From Verrucomicrobiota bacterium (GTDB taxonomy: Bacteria; Verrucomicrobiota; Verrucomicrobiia; Verrucomicrobiales; Akkermansiaceae): a stretch of DNA of 64,000 nucleotides. The notes under the pieces were generated by a model that made no database searches, was not told where the DNA came from, and saw nothing but the letters and a program-made list of their open reading frames with translations. Below, piece after piece: positions 53,546-61,440 of the stretch. The position numbers and the translations under genes were made by a program. Each line of letters starts with the position of its first letter. The stretch's first letter is position 1. The stretch spans positions 1 to 64,000 of the forward strand of contig JAURPJ010000058.1 in NCBI GenBank assembly GCA_030835305.1, written 5' to 3'.

Positions 53546-54102
53546 TGAGCACGAAAGTCCGCAGAGTTTACGGCTACCTTGCCGAATTCAAAAATGCCTC
53601 GCAGCTTTACAAAGCTGCCGTGAAAGTCCGCGATGCCGGATTCAAAAAGTGGGATTGCTACACGCCCTATCCGGTGCACGGATTGGATGATGCGATGGGA
53701 GTGAAGCGCTCGGTTCTTCCTTACTTCGTGTTTTTCGGTGGTCTGACCGGTTTTCTGACTGCCATCGCTTTGGCGTACACCACTCAGGTGGGGCTCTATC
53801 CGACGGTGGTGCAGGGCAAACCAGCCAATATCTTCACCACGGCGGCATTCTTCCCGGTGATGTTTGAGCTTACCATTCTCTTCTCCGGCTTCACCGTTCT
53901 CTTCGGGCTGTTGGCTCTGATGGGCCTGCCTCGCTGGAACCACCCGATTTTCGCAAGCAAACAATTTGCCCGTGTCACCGATGACAAGTTCTTCATTGCG
54001 ATCGAGGCCCGTGACGCCAAGTTTTCCGCTGAGAGCACCAAGGCTCTTCTTGCTGAAATCGGCGGCGATAACATCGAACTCGTGGAAGACGATTCCGAGT
54101 AG
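53545..54102 (+). CDS. actD: Alternative complex III DUF3341 membrane subunit
   Basis: The 185-residue product begins with a cytosolic ferredoxin-like domain (RRVYGYLAEFKNASQLYKAA ... FKKWDCYTPYPVHGLDDAMG) and then two membrane helices (about 53-75 and 98-130). This is the DUF3341 layout specific to ActD. It is a structural subunit near ActC. The start overlaps the actC stop by one base. A C-terminal cytosolic tail (AESTKALLAEIGGDNIELVE) is also typical. Confidence 0.95.
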   Translation: MSTKVRRVYGYLAEFKNASQLYKAAVKVRDAGFKKWDCYTPYPVHGLDDAMGVKRSVLPYFVFFGGLTGFLTAIALAYTTQVGLYPTVVQGKPANIFTTAAFFPVMFELTILFSGFTVLFGLLALMGLPRWNHPIFASKQFARVTDDKFFIAIEARDAKFSAESTKALLAEIGGDNIELVEDDSE

Positions 54103-54105
54103 ACT

Positions 54106-54726
54106 ATGAAATATTTTTTCCTCTCTCTCATCTCTCTTTCGATCCTCGTGGTTGGAGTGTTTGGATTCCGTGGCGACAAATTCTCGCAAGCGCCAATCCA
54201 GGTTTTTCCTGACATGGACGATCAGGATAAGGTCAAAGCCCAGACTCCCGATTCCTTCTTTGCCGATGGCATGGGATCACGAAAGCCAGTCATGGGAACG
54301 GTTCCTCGCAATGCTCAGGCTGGTGTTATGCCCGTTGAGTTTGGTGCCGGTCGTGCCGGATACTATTTCGATGGAAAAAAAGACGGCACTTTTGGAAACG
54401 GCCTTCCTGATGATCTGAAGATCGGTAGCGAGGCTGAAATGACGGGCCTTTTGGGGCGTGGAAAAGACATGTTCAATGTCCATTGTGCGATTTGCCACGG
54501 CAAGGCTGGTGACGGAAAGGGCGTAGTTGGCTACCATCTTGGCAAGGCCGGCGTCACGGTCCCAAGTCTCTATGCTTTTCCGCAGGACAAGTTTCCTGAT
54601 GGCTACATTTACGAGGTCATCTCAAACGGCAAAGGTCTCATGGGAGGTTACAAACATAATCTCCCTGTTCGCGACCGATGGGCCATCGTTTCCTACCTTC
54701 GCGCACTTCAGGCTTCCGCCAAATAA
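54106..54726 (+). CDS. actE: Alternative complex III monoheme cytochrome c subunit
   Basis: The 206-residue exported protein starts MKYFFLSLISLSILVVGVFG. It has one heme-c site (CAICHG, near residue 126) in a cytochrome c class I-like domain. The N-terminal half carries the ActE landmark FADGMGSRKPVMGTVPRNA. A likely Met ligand is in GLMGGYKHNL. No lipobox Cys is present. In known complexes ActE is the terminal heme that hands electrons to the oxidase or a soluble carrier. Three bases separate it from actD. Confidence 0.93.
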   Translation: MKYFFLSLISLSILVVGVFGFRGDKFSQAPIQVFPDMDDQDKVKAQTPDSFFADGMGSRKPVMGTVPRNAQAGVMPVEFGAGRAGYYFDGKKDGTFGNGLPDDLKIGSEAEMTGLLGRGKDMFNVHCAICHGKAGDGKGVVGYHLGKAGVTVPSLYAFPQDKFPDGYIYEVISNGKGLMGGYKHNLPVRDRWAIVSYLRALQASAK

Positions 54727-54750
54727 CACTTTCATCTGATTCAATACGAC

Positions 54751-56079
54751 ATGGCACATCAAGTGACATCAAAAGACATCCCGGTCAACGGGGAGTATCT
54801 GGAGAGAGGCAAAATTGCAACGCTCCAGATGATTTGCGGCGGTATCGGTGGCCTCGGTCTCATTGCGAGCATTATTTATCTGATCGTCGGGAGTGGGCAC
54901 GCCCACGGCAGCTATGCTTTCTCGTGGCTCTTCGCAGTATTTTTCATCACGACCATCGTGCTCGGTGGTTGCTTTTGGACCTTTCTCCACAACCTCTCGA
55001 ACTCGGGGTGGGGGACATCGGTTCGACGTCTCATGGAGAACCTGGGATTCGTTTTCCCATTCCTGGTCGTCTTCTTTATTCCGTTTCTTTTCCCCAACGT
55101 TCAGCAATATCTTTACGAGTGGATGACTGCTTATCGCGATGTCGTTCCGGACGATTCAAGTGTTGCGGAGGCCAAATCCGCCCTCCTCCACGACTCCGAT
55201 CCTCATAACCATCTTCTCGCAGCGAAGACCTTCTATCTAAATCCAACTTTTTGGTATATTCGTTTTGCTTTCTACTTCATCGGTCTTGGCTTCTTCATTA
55301 CCCTCGTTCGCAAGTTTTCGATCGCGCAGGACACCGATGAAAAGCCAGGCACCAAGAATCTTTTCGCCGCTCGCAAGCACTCTTCCTGGAGTATGATTAT
55401 CTTCGGTGTCACCCTGACTTTCCTCGCACTCGATTTCGTAATGGCTCTCGACTACTCATGGTTCTCGACGATGTTTGGAGTTTACGTCTTTGCCGGATCT
55501 GCTTTGAACTCGATGGCTGTTCTCATTCTGACCGGGATCTTCCTTCAGAAGATGGGGTACCTGAAAAATGTGGTCACACAGGAGCACTACCACATCATGG
55601 GTAAGCTTTGCTTCGCCTTCACTGTCTTCTGGGCCTACGTTTCCTTCTCCCAGTTCTTCCTGATCTGGTATGCCAACATCACCGAGGAGACCCGTTACTT
55701 CCTCCTGCGGAACACCGAGAACTGGAACATTCTTAGCCTGATGCTTGTCTTCATGCACTTCGGCCTCCCATTCTTGGCGTTACTCCGGTCGGACGTGAAG
55801 AAAAGCGTAAAGTTCATGACGGTCTTCTGTTTTTACATTCTCTTCATGCACGTTTTGGATGTCTATCACATGATCATTCCCGAGCGCGGGCCATCTGTCG
55901 GGCTTGTCATTGATCACCATCCGCAGCTCTGGATTTCTGGTTCATGGCTGGGTGATATCCTTGCCCTTGTTATAGCTGCCTGTGCCTTCCTGTTCCTCTA
56001 TCTCCGAAATCTGACTTCGGCAGCTCTTTACCCTCACCGCGATCCTCGCATTCTCGAGTCCGCAAATCTTCACAACTAA
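54751..56079 (+). CDS. actF: Alternative complex III second NrfD-like membrane subunit
   Basis: The 442-residue polytopic protein has about ten helices and is a paralogue of the ActC fold. ActF landmarks include SWLFAVFFITTIVLGGCFWTF, LGFFITLVRKFS, FLALDFVMALDYSWFSTMFG and a C-terminal DVYHMIIPERGPS. It supports the quinol-side membrane core. It ends 5 bases before a small membrane-protein gene. Confidence 0.94.
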   Translation: MAHQVTSKDIPVNGEYLERGKIATLQMICGGIGGLGLIASIIYLIVGSGHAHGSYAFSWLFAVFFITTIVLGGCFWTFLHNLSNSGWGTSVRRLMENLGFVFPFLVVFFIPFLFPNVQQYLYEWMTAYRDVVPDDSSVAEAKSALLHDSDPHNHLLAAKTFYLNPTFWYIRFAFYFIGLGFFITLVRKFSIAQDTDEKPGTKNLFAARKHSSWSMIIFGVTLTFLALDFVMALDYSWFSTMFGVYVFAGSALNSMAVLILTGIFLQKMGYLKNVVTQEHYHIMGKLCFAFTVFWAYVSFSQFFLIWYANITEETRYFLLRNTENWNILSLMLVFMHFGLPFLALLRSDVKKSVKFMTVFCFYILFMHVLDVYHMIIPERGPSVGLVIDHHPQLWISGSWLGDILALVIAACAFLFLYLRNLTSAALYPHRDPRILESANLHN

Positions 56080-56084
56080 AGGTC

Positions 56085-56414
56085 ATGGATCACACCCGCG
56101 ACAATCCTCTCAAACGCTTCACTGCTTTCTGGATCGCCATCTTGATGGTGACTTCTTTTGGCATTGCTCTCATAATTACCCAACCCTTTGCGCCGGACAA
56201 GACCGACAAAGCTTATGAGATGATGGGCGAAGGACGTCTTGAAATTAAGGAGGAAATCGACCGTGCCCAAGACGATGCTCTTAACGAGGCTGCACTTTCC
56301 GGGGCTCTTCAGGCGCAAACAAAGTCCTTTGGTCAGAATAAGGAGCGCAAAGGTAACATGCCTGTTCCAGGTGCTGTGCCTTCTCCGTTACCCGTTGAAA
56401 AGCCTGCTCAATAA
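56085..56414 (+). CDS. Small single-pass membrane protein in respiratory operon
   Basis: The 109-residue product has a short basic N-terminus, one membrane helix (about 14-34, AFWIAILMVTSFGIALIIT) and a charged helical tail (MMGEGRLEIKEEIDRAQDDAL) ending in a Pro-rich stretch. There is no heme motif or Cys. It lies between actF and the CcoN-like gene and overlaps neither. It could be an assembly or linker subunit between alternative complex III and the oxidase module; this is inference from place only. Confidence 0.78.
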   Translation: MDHTRDNPLKRFTAFWIAILMVTSFGIALIITQPFAPDKTDKAYEMMGEGRLEIKEEIDRAQDDALNEAALSGALQAQTKSFGQNKERKGNMPVPGAVPSPLPVEKPAQ

Positions 56415-56445
56415 AAATTTCCCAGGCTCAAACCCGCAAATTTCC

Positions 56446-57933
56446 ATGTCTGAGACTAACTCCACCGCAGATTCCAGGGACGTCGTTTTACGCTCGTCGA
56501 TCGACCGCTCTCTTCGTCATCCCGTGATGTTCTTCTTCACAAGTGGTGGCGTCTGGCTCGCGCTTGCCATTGTCCTCGGATTGGTAGCTTCCGCCAAAAA
56601 GCACAGTCCGGAATTTCTCACCTGCTTTTCCTGGCTGGATGCAGGCAAGGTGGATGCTGCTCACATGAGCGCGATGATTTACGGATGGGGGCTTCAAGCG
56701 GCTTTCGGAATCATCATTTGGCTGATGGCCCGACTTTCCCGTAAGGAGTGCACCGCTGCCGGAGTCATCCTCTGGGCAGGGCATACCTGGAATGCTGCCG
56801 TATTCTACGGCGTCGTTCGCATCATGATGGGGGAGGGTTCGGGCGTGACTTACATGGAGTTTCCCAGCGAAGTGTGGCCTGTATTAATGCTCTGCTACAG
56901 CGCTATAACAATCTGGTCTTTGATTCAGTTTCAGGTCCGTGACGCGGGTCACGTCTATGTGAGCCAGTGGTATCTCCTTGCCGGCCTTCTCTGGTTCCCC
57001 TGGATTGCGGTGACAGCTTGGGTTTTCGTTTTCCTCATGGATGGCCATCCTTTGATGGTTACCGGTGTGGCAGCTTGGTTCAAAGGAACCTTGTTCTCTC
57101 TCTTCCTGCTCCCGGTTGCCCTTGCTAGTTCATACTATCTTGCCCCAAAGGTGACCGGTCGTCCGGTATACAGTTACAATATTGCTCTCTTCGGTTTTTG
57201 GTCACTGGCAGTCTTCGGACCATGGGCCGGGATGCAGAAGCTTGTCGGTGCTCCGGTTCCCCAGTTTCTTCCTTATGCGGGAGCGGCATCGATGATTCTC
57301 ATTCTAATCCCGGCTATTGCGGTTGGTTACAACATTATTAGAACTGTAATCGGAAATAGCGAGGTCGTTGCAGAGAGTCCCTCTCTTCGGTTCACGGCTG
57401 CTGGCATGGTCCTCTTTATCGTCTTCGGTGTTTTATCCGTCCTTCTTCATACCGTTCCGGCCATGAAATTGACACAATTCAGCTACACTGGATATGGATT
57501 CGATATTCTCGGACTCTACGGCGTATTCTCACTTTGCGCGTTCGGAGCAGTTTACTTCATCGTTCCCAGGATCACCCGGCGCGAGTGGCTTTCCCGTCGC
57601 TTTATTAAGTGGCACTTCAATTGTTCACTTTATGGTGTCTCATCCATTGTTCTCTGTGCCGTCATTGGGGGGGTAACCCATGGCCAGGGGATCGAGGATC
57701 TCAGTCAGCCTTTCGGCACTATGGCCGAGCGAGCCAGCCAGTTCGGTTGGGGGGTCACCCTCGCTTGGACTTTTCTTCTGATTGCCAATCTTTTCTTCTG
57801 CCTCCACTTGCTCCTGATGTGGGCTCGTCTTGGCCGTCGCTCTTCACACCCGACTCTTCTTAAGGCAAATCACCCGGAAAATCCGCACGGACCGGAGGGT
57901 GAGGTCGATACTTACAGCTCAGCCTCTGCCTAA
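56446..57933 (+). CDS. CcoN-like membrane protein lacking Cu(B) and heme ligands
   Basis: The start is ATG 56446 (495 residues, MSETNSTADSRD); the longer frame overlaps the previous gene. The fold and many motifs match cbb3 oxidase subunit I: AAHMSAMIYGWGLQ (helix II, one His), GRPVYSYNIALFGFWSL and IKWHFNCSLYG. The ligands are gone, though. WYGH of CcoN is WFKG (211-214), WAGPHHL is WAGMQKL (260-266), and H-V-H in helix X is G-Y-G (349-351). Only the helix II His remains. It therefore cannot be a normal oxygen-reducing subunit. With the CcoO-like gene after it, I infer a redox-bridge or scaffold role between complex III and the aa3 oxidase. Comparisons to CcoN are from memory. Confidence 0.88.
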   Translation: MSETNSTADSRDVVLRSSIDRSLRHPVMFFFTSGGVWLALAIVLGLVASAKKHSPEFLTCFSWLDAGKVDAAHMSAMIYGWGLQAAFGIIIWLMARLSRKECTAAGVILWAGHTWNAAVFYGVVRIMMGEGSGVTYMEFPSEVWPVLMLCYSAITIWSLIQFQVRDAGHVYVSQWYLLAGLLWFPWIAVTAWVFVFLMDGHPLMVTGVAAWFKGTLFSLFLLPVALASSYYLAPKVTGRPVYSYNIALFGFWSLAVFGPWAGMQKLVGAPVPQFLPYAGAASMILILIPAIAVGYNIIRTVIGNSEVVAESPSLRFTAAGMVLFIVFGVLSVLLHTVPAMKLTQFSYTGYGFDILGLYGVFSLCAFGAVYFIVPRITRREWLSRRFIKWHFNCSLYGVSSIVLCAVIGGVTHGQGIEDLSQPFGTMAERASQFGWGVTLAWTFLLIANLFFCLHLLLMWARLGRRSSHPTLLKANHPENPHGPEGEVDTYSSASA

Positions 57934-57953
57934 AATTTCAGTTCTCCATAACC

Positions 57954-58712
57954 ATGACTTTCAAAGCATTCATTATCGGTCTCCTAGGAACCTTCGGTAT
58001 TCCCTGGTTGCTCCTGGTGGTGATTCCGTATTCAACCATGCGGAGTCTTGAACCTGTTGAGTATGGTCAAAACTCCAAGCTCGCCGGTGCATTTGTGCCC
58101 AAGCGCGATGGTCGCATCAAGGAGGGTTCGAAGATATTCGGTCAGGAGGGATGTGCCCTCTGCCACACCCAGGTCATTCGTCCCACCTATGCTGGCAATG
58201 ACGTTCACCGGGGTGAGTGGGCCGGTCTCAGGAAAAGCAGTAGTGTCGACGAGGACACCCGTCGTGAGACCATCGTCCAGGATTACCAACAGGAAGATGT
58301 GGCTCATATTGGCCAGACCCGCGTTGGACCTGATCTTTCAAATTTCGGGCGGCGTGTAGAGCATTACCTGAAGGTGAATAAAAGCACCCGAACTCCCGAG
58401 CAATGGGCACTGATGCACCTCTACAATCCCAAGGGTGTTCCTCGTTATGAGGTCCCCGAGACCGATGAGCAAATTGTCACCGCCTGGAAGTCGGCCTGCC
58501 CGCCTAAGTCCGGACTTTTTGATAAGGTCGAGGTGCACGGAGCAGGATATGGCACCTTGCCAGTTGATATTGAAGAGGGGATGGGGATTAAGCCGACCGA
58601 TCGTGCCCGCGCTCTTGCCAGCTATCTTGTGTCACTCAAGAAAGACATTTTCGGGAACCCGCTTCCCGAAGCTCTTAATTACAATCCAAAGGCCCCTCAA
58701 CCCGAAGAATAG
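57954..58712 (+). CDS. CcoO-like monoheme cytochrome c
   Basis: The 252-residue product has an N-terminal membrane anchor (about 3-24) and one heme-c site in EGCALCHTQVIRP (near residue 67). This resembles the CcoO signature (EGC-x-x-CHSQMIRP). VGPDLSNFGRR, followed by a helical segment, is also CcoO-like. A typical Met ligand is not certain. It lies 20 bases after the CcoN-like gene and 2 bases before another cytochrome c gene, reproducing the ccoNO order inside an alternative complex III operon. Confidence 0.9.
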   Translation: MTFKAFIIGLLGTFGIPWLLLVVIPYSTMRSLEPVEYGQNSKLAGAFVPKRDGRIKEGSKIFGQEGCALCHTQVIRPTYAGNDVHRGEWAGLRKSSSVDEDTRRETIVQDYQQEDVAHIGQTRVGPDLSNFGRRVEHYLKVNKSTRTPEQWALMHLYNPKGVPRYEVPETDEQIVTAWKSACPPKSGLFDKVEVHGAGYGTLPVDIEEGMGIKPTDRARALASYLVSLKKDIFGNPLPEALNYNPKAPQPEE

Positions 58713-58714
58713 TC

Positions 58715-59485
58715 ATGTCTGATTCATCATCATCTAGTGATCTCCGCCCGGATTTGGACGAATCGATCAACGTTCAGGATGCACACGGTGCTCTCAAGGG
58801 TGATCCGGCCGCGGGTCGTGAGAAGAGCGTTCGTGAGAACGGCATGGAGGCTGTCTCCCTCTGGCTTGTTTTGATCTCTGCGATAGTGGTTCTCGCTGCC
58901 GGCGCGGTGATGGGGCAGGGAGGTTCCTTTTTCGGATATGGTGAGTTGGTCAAGGACGGCTACATGCGGGAGCCTTCTCCGGTTCCACAAGAGGAGCCCA
59001 AGGTGCCTATTGCGGCGCTCGCCTTGTTTCAGAAGGAGGGCAAGAAGGTTTACGGTACTTGCGTCGCTTGCCACCAGGATAGCGGTCTTGGCCAAACCGG
59101 CCAGTTCCCGCCTCTTGCCGGATCAGAGTGGGTTCTCGGGAATACCGAAGCGCTCTCACTCATCATCCATAATGGAGTTGCGGGTCCGATTGAGGTTGCT
59201 GGAACACAGTACAACGGCAACATGAGCGCTTTTGGAGCGAACTTGAACGCCAAGGAACTTGCAGCTCTCATGACCTTTATTAGGACTTCTTGGGGGAATG
59301 ATGCCAGCATCGTCTCGCCTTCCATGGCAGCCAACGCCCTTGAGATTTCGAAGAAGCGCGGAGGTGCCCAAACAAGTGCCGAAGAGTTGAAAAAATCACA
59401 TGACAAGATGCTTCCCGGTGACATCTTGGCACCGGATACATTGTTGGATCCGGAAACTTGGGAGCCTGTTGCCCCCGAGGAGTAA
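58715..59485 (+). CDS. Membrane-anchored monoheme cytochrome c (CcoP-like position)
   Basis: The 256-residue product has an acidic cytosolic N-terminus, one membrane helix (about 49-68, LWLVLISAIVVLAAGAVMG) and a class I cytochrome c domain with CVACHQ (near residue 113). PPLAGSEWVLGN and YNGNMSAFGANL supply the likely Met ligand region. The C-terminal tail is charged. It takes the place of CcoP in the ccoNO-like pair but has only one heme. It probably passes electrons to the aa3 oxidase. Confidence 0.9.
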   Translation: MSDSSSSSDLRPDLDESINVQDAHGALKGDPAAGREKSVRENGMEAVSLWLVLISAIVVLAAGAVMGQGGSFFGYGELVKDGYMREPSPVPQEEPKVPIAALALFQKEGKKVYGTCVACHQDSGLGQTGQFPPLAGSEWVLGNTEALSLIIHNGVAGPIEVAGTQYNGNMSAFGANLNAKELAALMTFIRTSWGNDASIVSPSMAANALEISKKRGGAQTSAEELKKSHDKMLPGDILAPDTLLDPETWEPVAPEE

Positions 59486-59512
59486 CTTTTAACACCGACC
59501 ATAGATATTAGC

Positions 59513-61402
59513 ATGAGTATGGACGCCCACGATCATCACGACGACCACCATCACGTTCTTCCCTGGTGGAAGAAATACTTCTTTTCAACCGATCATAAGA
59601 CCATCGGGATTCAGTATGGCCTCGCTGCCGGTGCCTTCCTGCTTTTCGGATTCTTTTTGATGATTGTGATGCGCTGGAGCATCGCATACCCCCATGAGCC
59701 ACTTCCCGGTTATATGAGCTGGATCTTCACTGATGGTTGGAAGGCCCGCTGGTTGGACGACGGCAAGGTGACTGGTGAGACCTACAATATGTTCGGTGCG
59801 ATGCACGGGACCATCATGGTCTTCCTCGGAGTGGTTCCTCTTGGCTTTGCGGCTTTCGGTAATTACGTTACCCCCCTTCAGATTGGTGCTCCCGATATGG
59901 CTTTTCCGAAGCTGAACATGGCGAGTTTCTGGGTTTACCTCGCTGGTGGTCTCGTGATGTGCGCCAGCTTCTTCATGGAGTCCGGAGCGGCCAAGTCAGG
60001 CTGGACCAACTACTCTCCACTGGCAGGGTATGCCGACAAGCAGATCGTGAATCAGTTCCTAGCGGGCCAGACCCAATGGCTGATCGGGTTGGTTCTCTTA
60101 ATCACCTCATCCCTCCTTGGTTCGGTGAACTTCGTCACCACCATCATCCAGCTACGTGCCAAAGGTCTGACTTGGATGCGCCTTCCGTTTTTTGTCTGGG
60201 CGATGCTCGTGACCGGCTTTCTCCTCTTGTTGGCATTCCCGCCTCTTGAAGCTGCCGGCATCATGCAGCTGATGGACCGCGTGGTTGGTTCTAGTTTCTT
60301 CATGCCCTCCGGCCTTTACTCGGCCTCAAGCGGAGCAGCCATGGATCTTTCCGGTTCCGGAAGTCCACTTCTTTTCCAGCACCTTTTCTGGTTCCTGGGT
60401 CACCCTGAAGTTTACGTTCTTCTTCTTCCTGCCATCGCTTGTGTTGCCGAGATCATTCCCTGTAACACCCGCAAGCCTCTTTGGGGATACAAGCCCATGG
60501 TTTGGGCGGTGATCGTTCTCGGTTTCCTTTCCTTCATCGTGTGGGCCCACCACATGTATCTCACCGGAATGGGACCTGTGATCTCCACGTTTTTCCAGAC
60601 TACGACGGTTTTGATCTCCGTTCCTTCGGTGATCCTGCTAACTTCGATGATCATCTCACTCTGGGGTGGTTCGATTCGCTTCACCATGCCCATGATTTGG
60701 GCGGCAGCGTTCTTGCCGATGTTTGGAATCGGTGGTCTCACCGGCCTGCCCTTGGCCTTCAACCTTGCCGATCTCCACCTCCACGACACCTACTACGTAA
60801 TCGGTCACTTCCACTACGTCGTTGCTCCTGGAATTCTCTTCGGCCTATTTGCCGGGGTTTATCATTGGTATCCCAAGATGACCGGTCGCTTCATGGATAA
60901 CTTCCTGGGACACCTTCACTTCTGGCCGTCCTTGGTCTGCATGAATCTTCTCTTTTTCCCAATGCTAACGCAGGGAATGGCAGGTTTCCACCGTCGTTGG
61001 TATAACGGGGGCGAGGGCTACATCGAGAAGGGTGCCGAGGGTGTGAACGTCTTTGGCCTGACCGTGGCCGAGAAAATTTCGCTCAACGAAGTCATGACCG
61101 GAGCGGCGATTGCTCTTGCGGTTTTCCAGCTGCCTTTCCTCGTTAACATGTTCATCAGTTACTTCTGGGGCAAGAAGGTTACCAGCGACAACCCATGGGA
61201 TGCGACCACGCTCGAGTGGGCTACTCCGACTCCTCCGGGACACGGCAACTTTACCTTCGAGCCTGCAATCTATCGCGGACCGTACGAGTACAGCCGTCCG
61301 GACCACGATTCTGATTTCTTCCCGCAGTGGGAGGAGCCCAAGCGCGATGCTCCGGCTGAGACACCCGAGGTTAAACCTGAAAAGGAAACGACCGGGGCAT
61401 AG
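59513..61402 (+). CDS. ctaD: aa3-type cytochrome c oxidase subunit I
   Basis: The 629-residue heme-copper oxidase catalytic subunit starts with a His-rich leader (MSMDAHDHHDDHHH) before YFFSTDHKTIG. All ligands are present: FGAMHGTIM (low-spin heme), FLGHPEVYVLLLP (Cu(B) His and cross-linked Tyr), WAHHMYLTGMG (two Cu(B) His) and GHFHYVV (both hemes). It carries the GHPEVY motif of A-type oxidases. It reduces oxygen to water and pumps protons. Having this canonical subunit in the same operon supports the view that the CcoN-like gene is not the oxidase. Confidence 0.96.
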   Translation: MSMDAHDHHDDHHHVLPWWKKYFFSTDHKTIGIQYGLAAGAFLLFGFFLMIVMRWSIAYPHEPLPGYMSWIFTDGWKARWLDDGKVTGETYNMFGAMHGTIMVFLGVVPLGFAAFGNYVTPLQIGAPDMAFPKLNMASFWVYLAGGLVMCASFFMESGAAKSGWTNYSPLAGYADKQIVNQFLAGQTQWLIGLVLLITSSLLGSVNFVTTIIQLRAKGLTWMRLPFFVWAMLVTGFLLLLAFPPLEAAGIMQLMDRVVGSSFFMPSGLYSASSGAAMDLSGSGSPLLFQHLFWFLGHPEVYVLLLPAIACVAEIIPCNTRKPLWGYKPMVWAVIVLGFLSFIVWAHHMYLTGMGPVISTFFQTTTVLISVPSVILLTSMIISLWGGSIRFTMPMIWAAAFLPMFGIGGLTGLPLAFNLADLHLHDTYYVIGHFHYVVAPGILFGLFAGVYHWYPKMTGRFMDNFLGHLHFWPSLVCMNLLFFPMLTQGMAGFHRRWYNGGEGYIEKGAEGVNVFGLTVAEKISLNEVMTGAAIALAVFQLPFLVNMFISYFWGKKVTSDNPWDATTLEWATPTPPGHGNFTFEPAIYRGPYEYSRPDHDSDFFPQWEEPKRDAPAETPEVKPEKETTGA

Positions 61403-61440
61403 TGCCGATAATTTCCCACTGACCAACTTTTTCTCGATCC

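Noticed and set aside
56239-56445. Longer start for the CcoN-like gene
   Set aside because: The extension overlaps the 109-residue gene and has no membrane or leader character; ATG 56446 fits the family.
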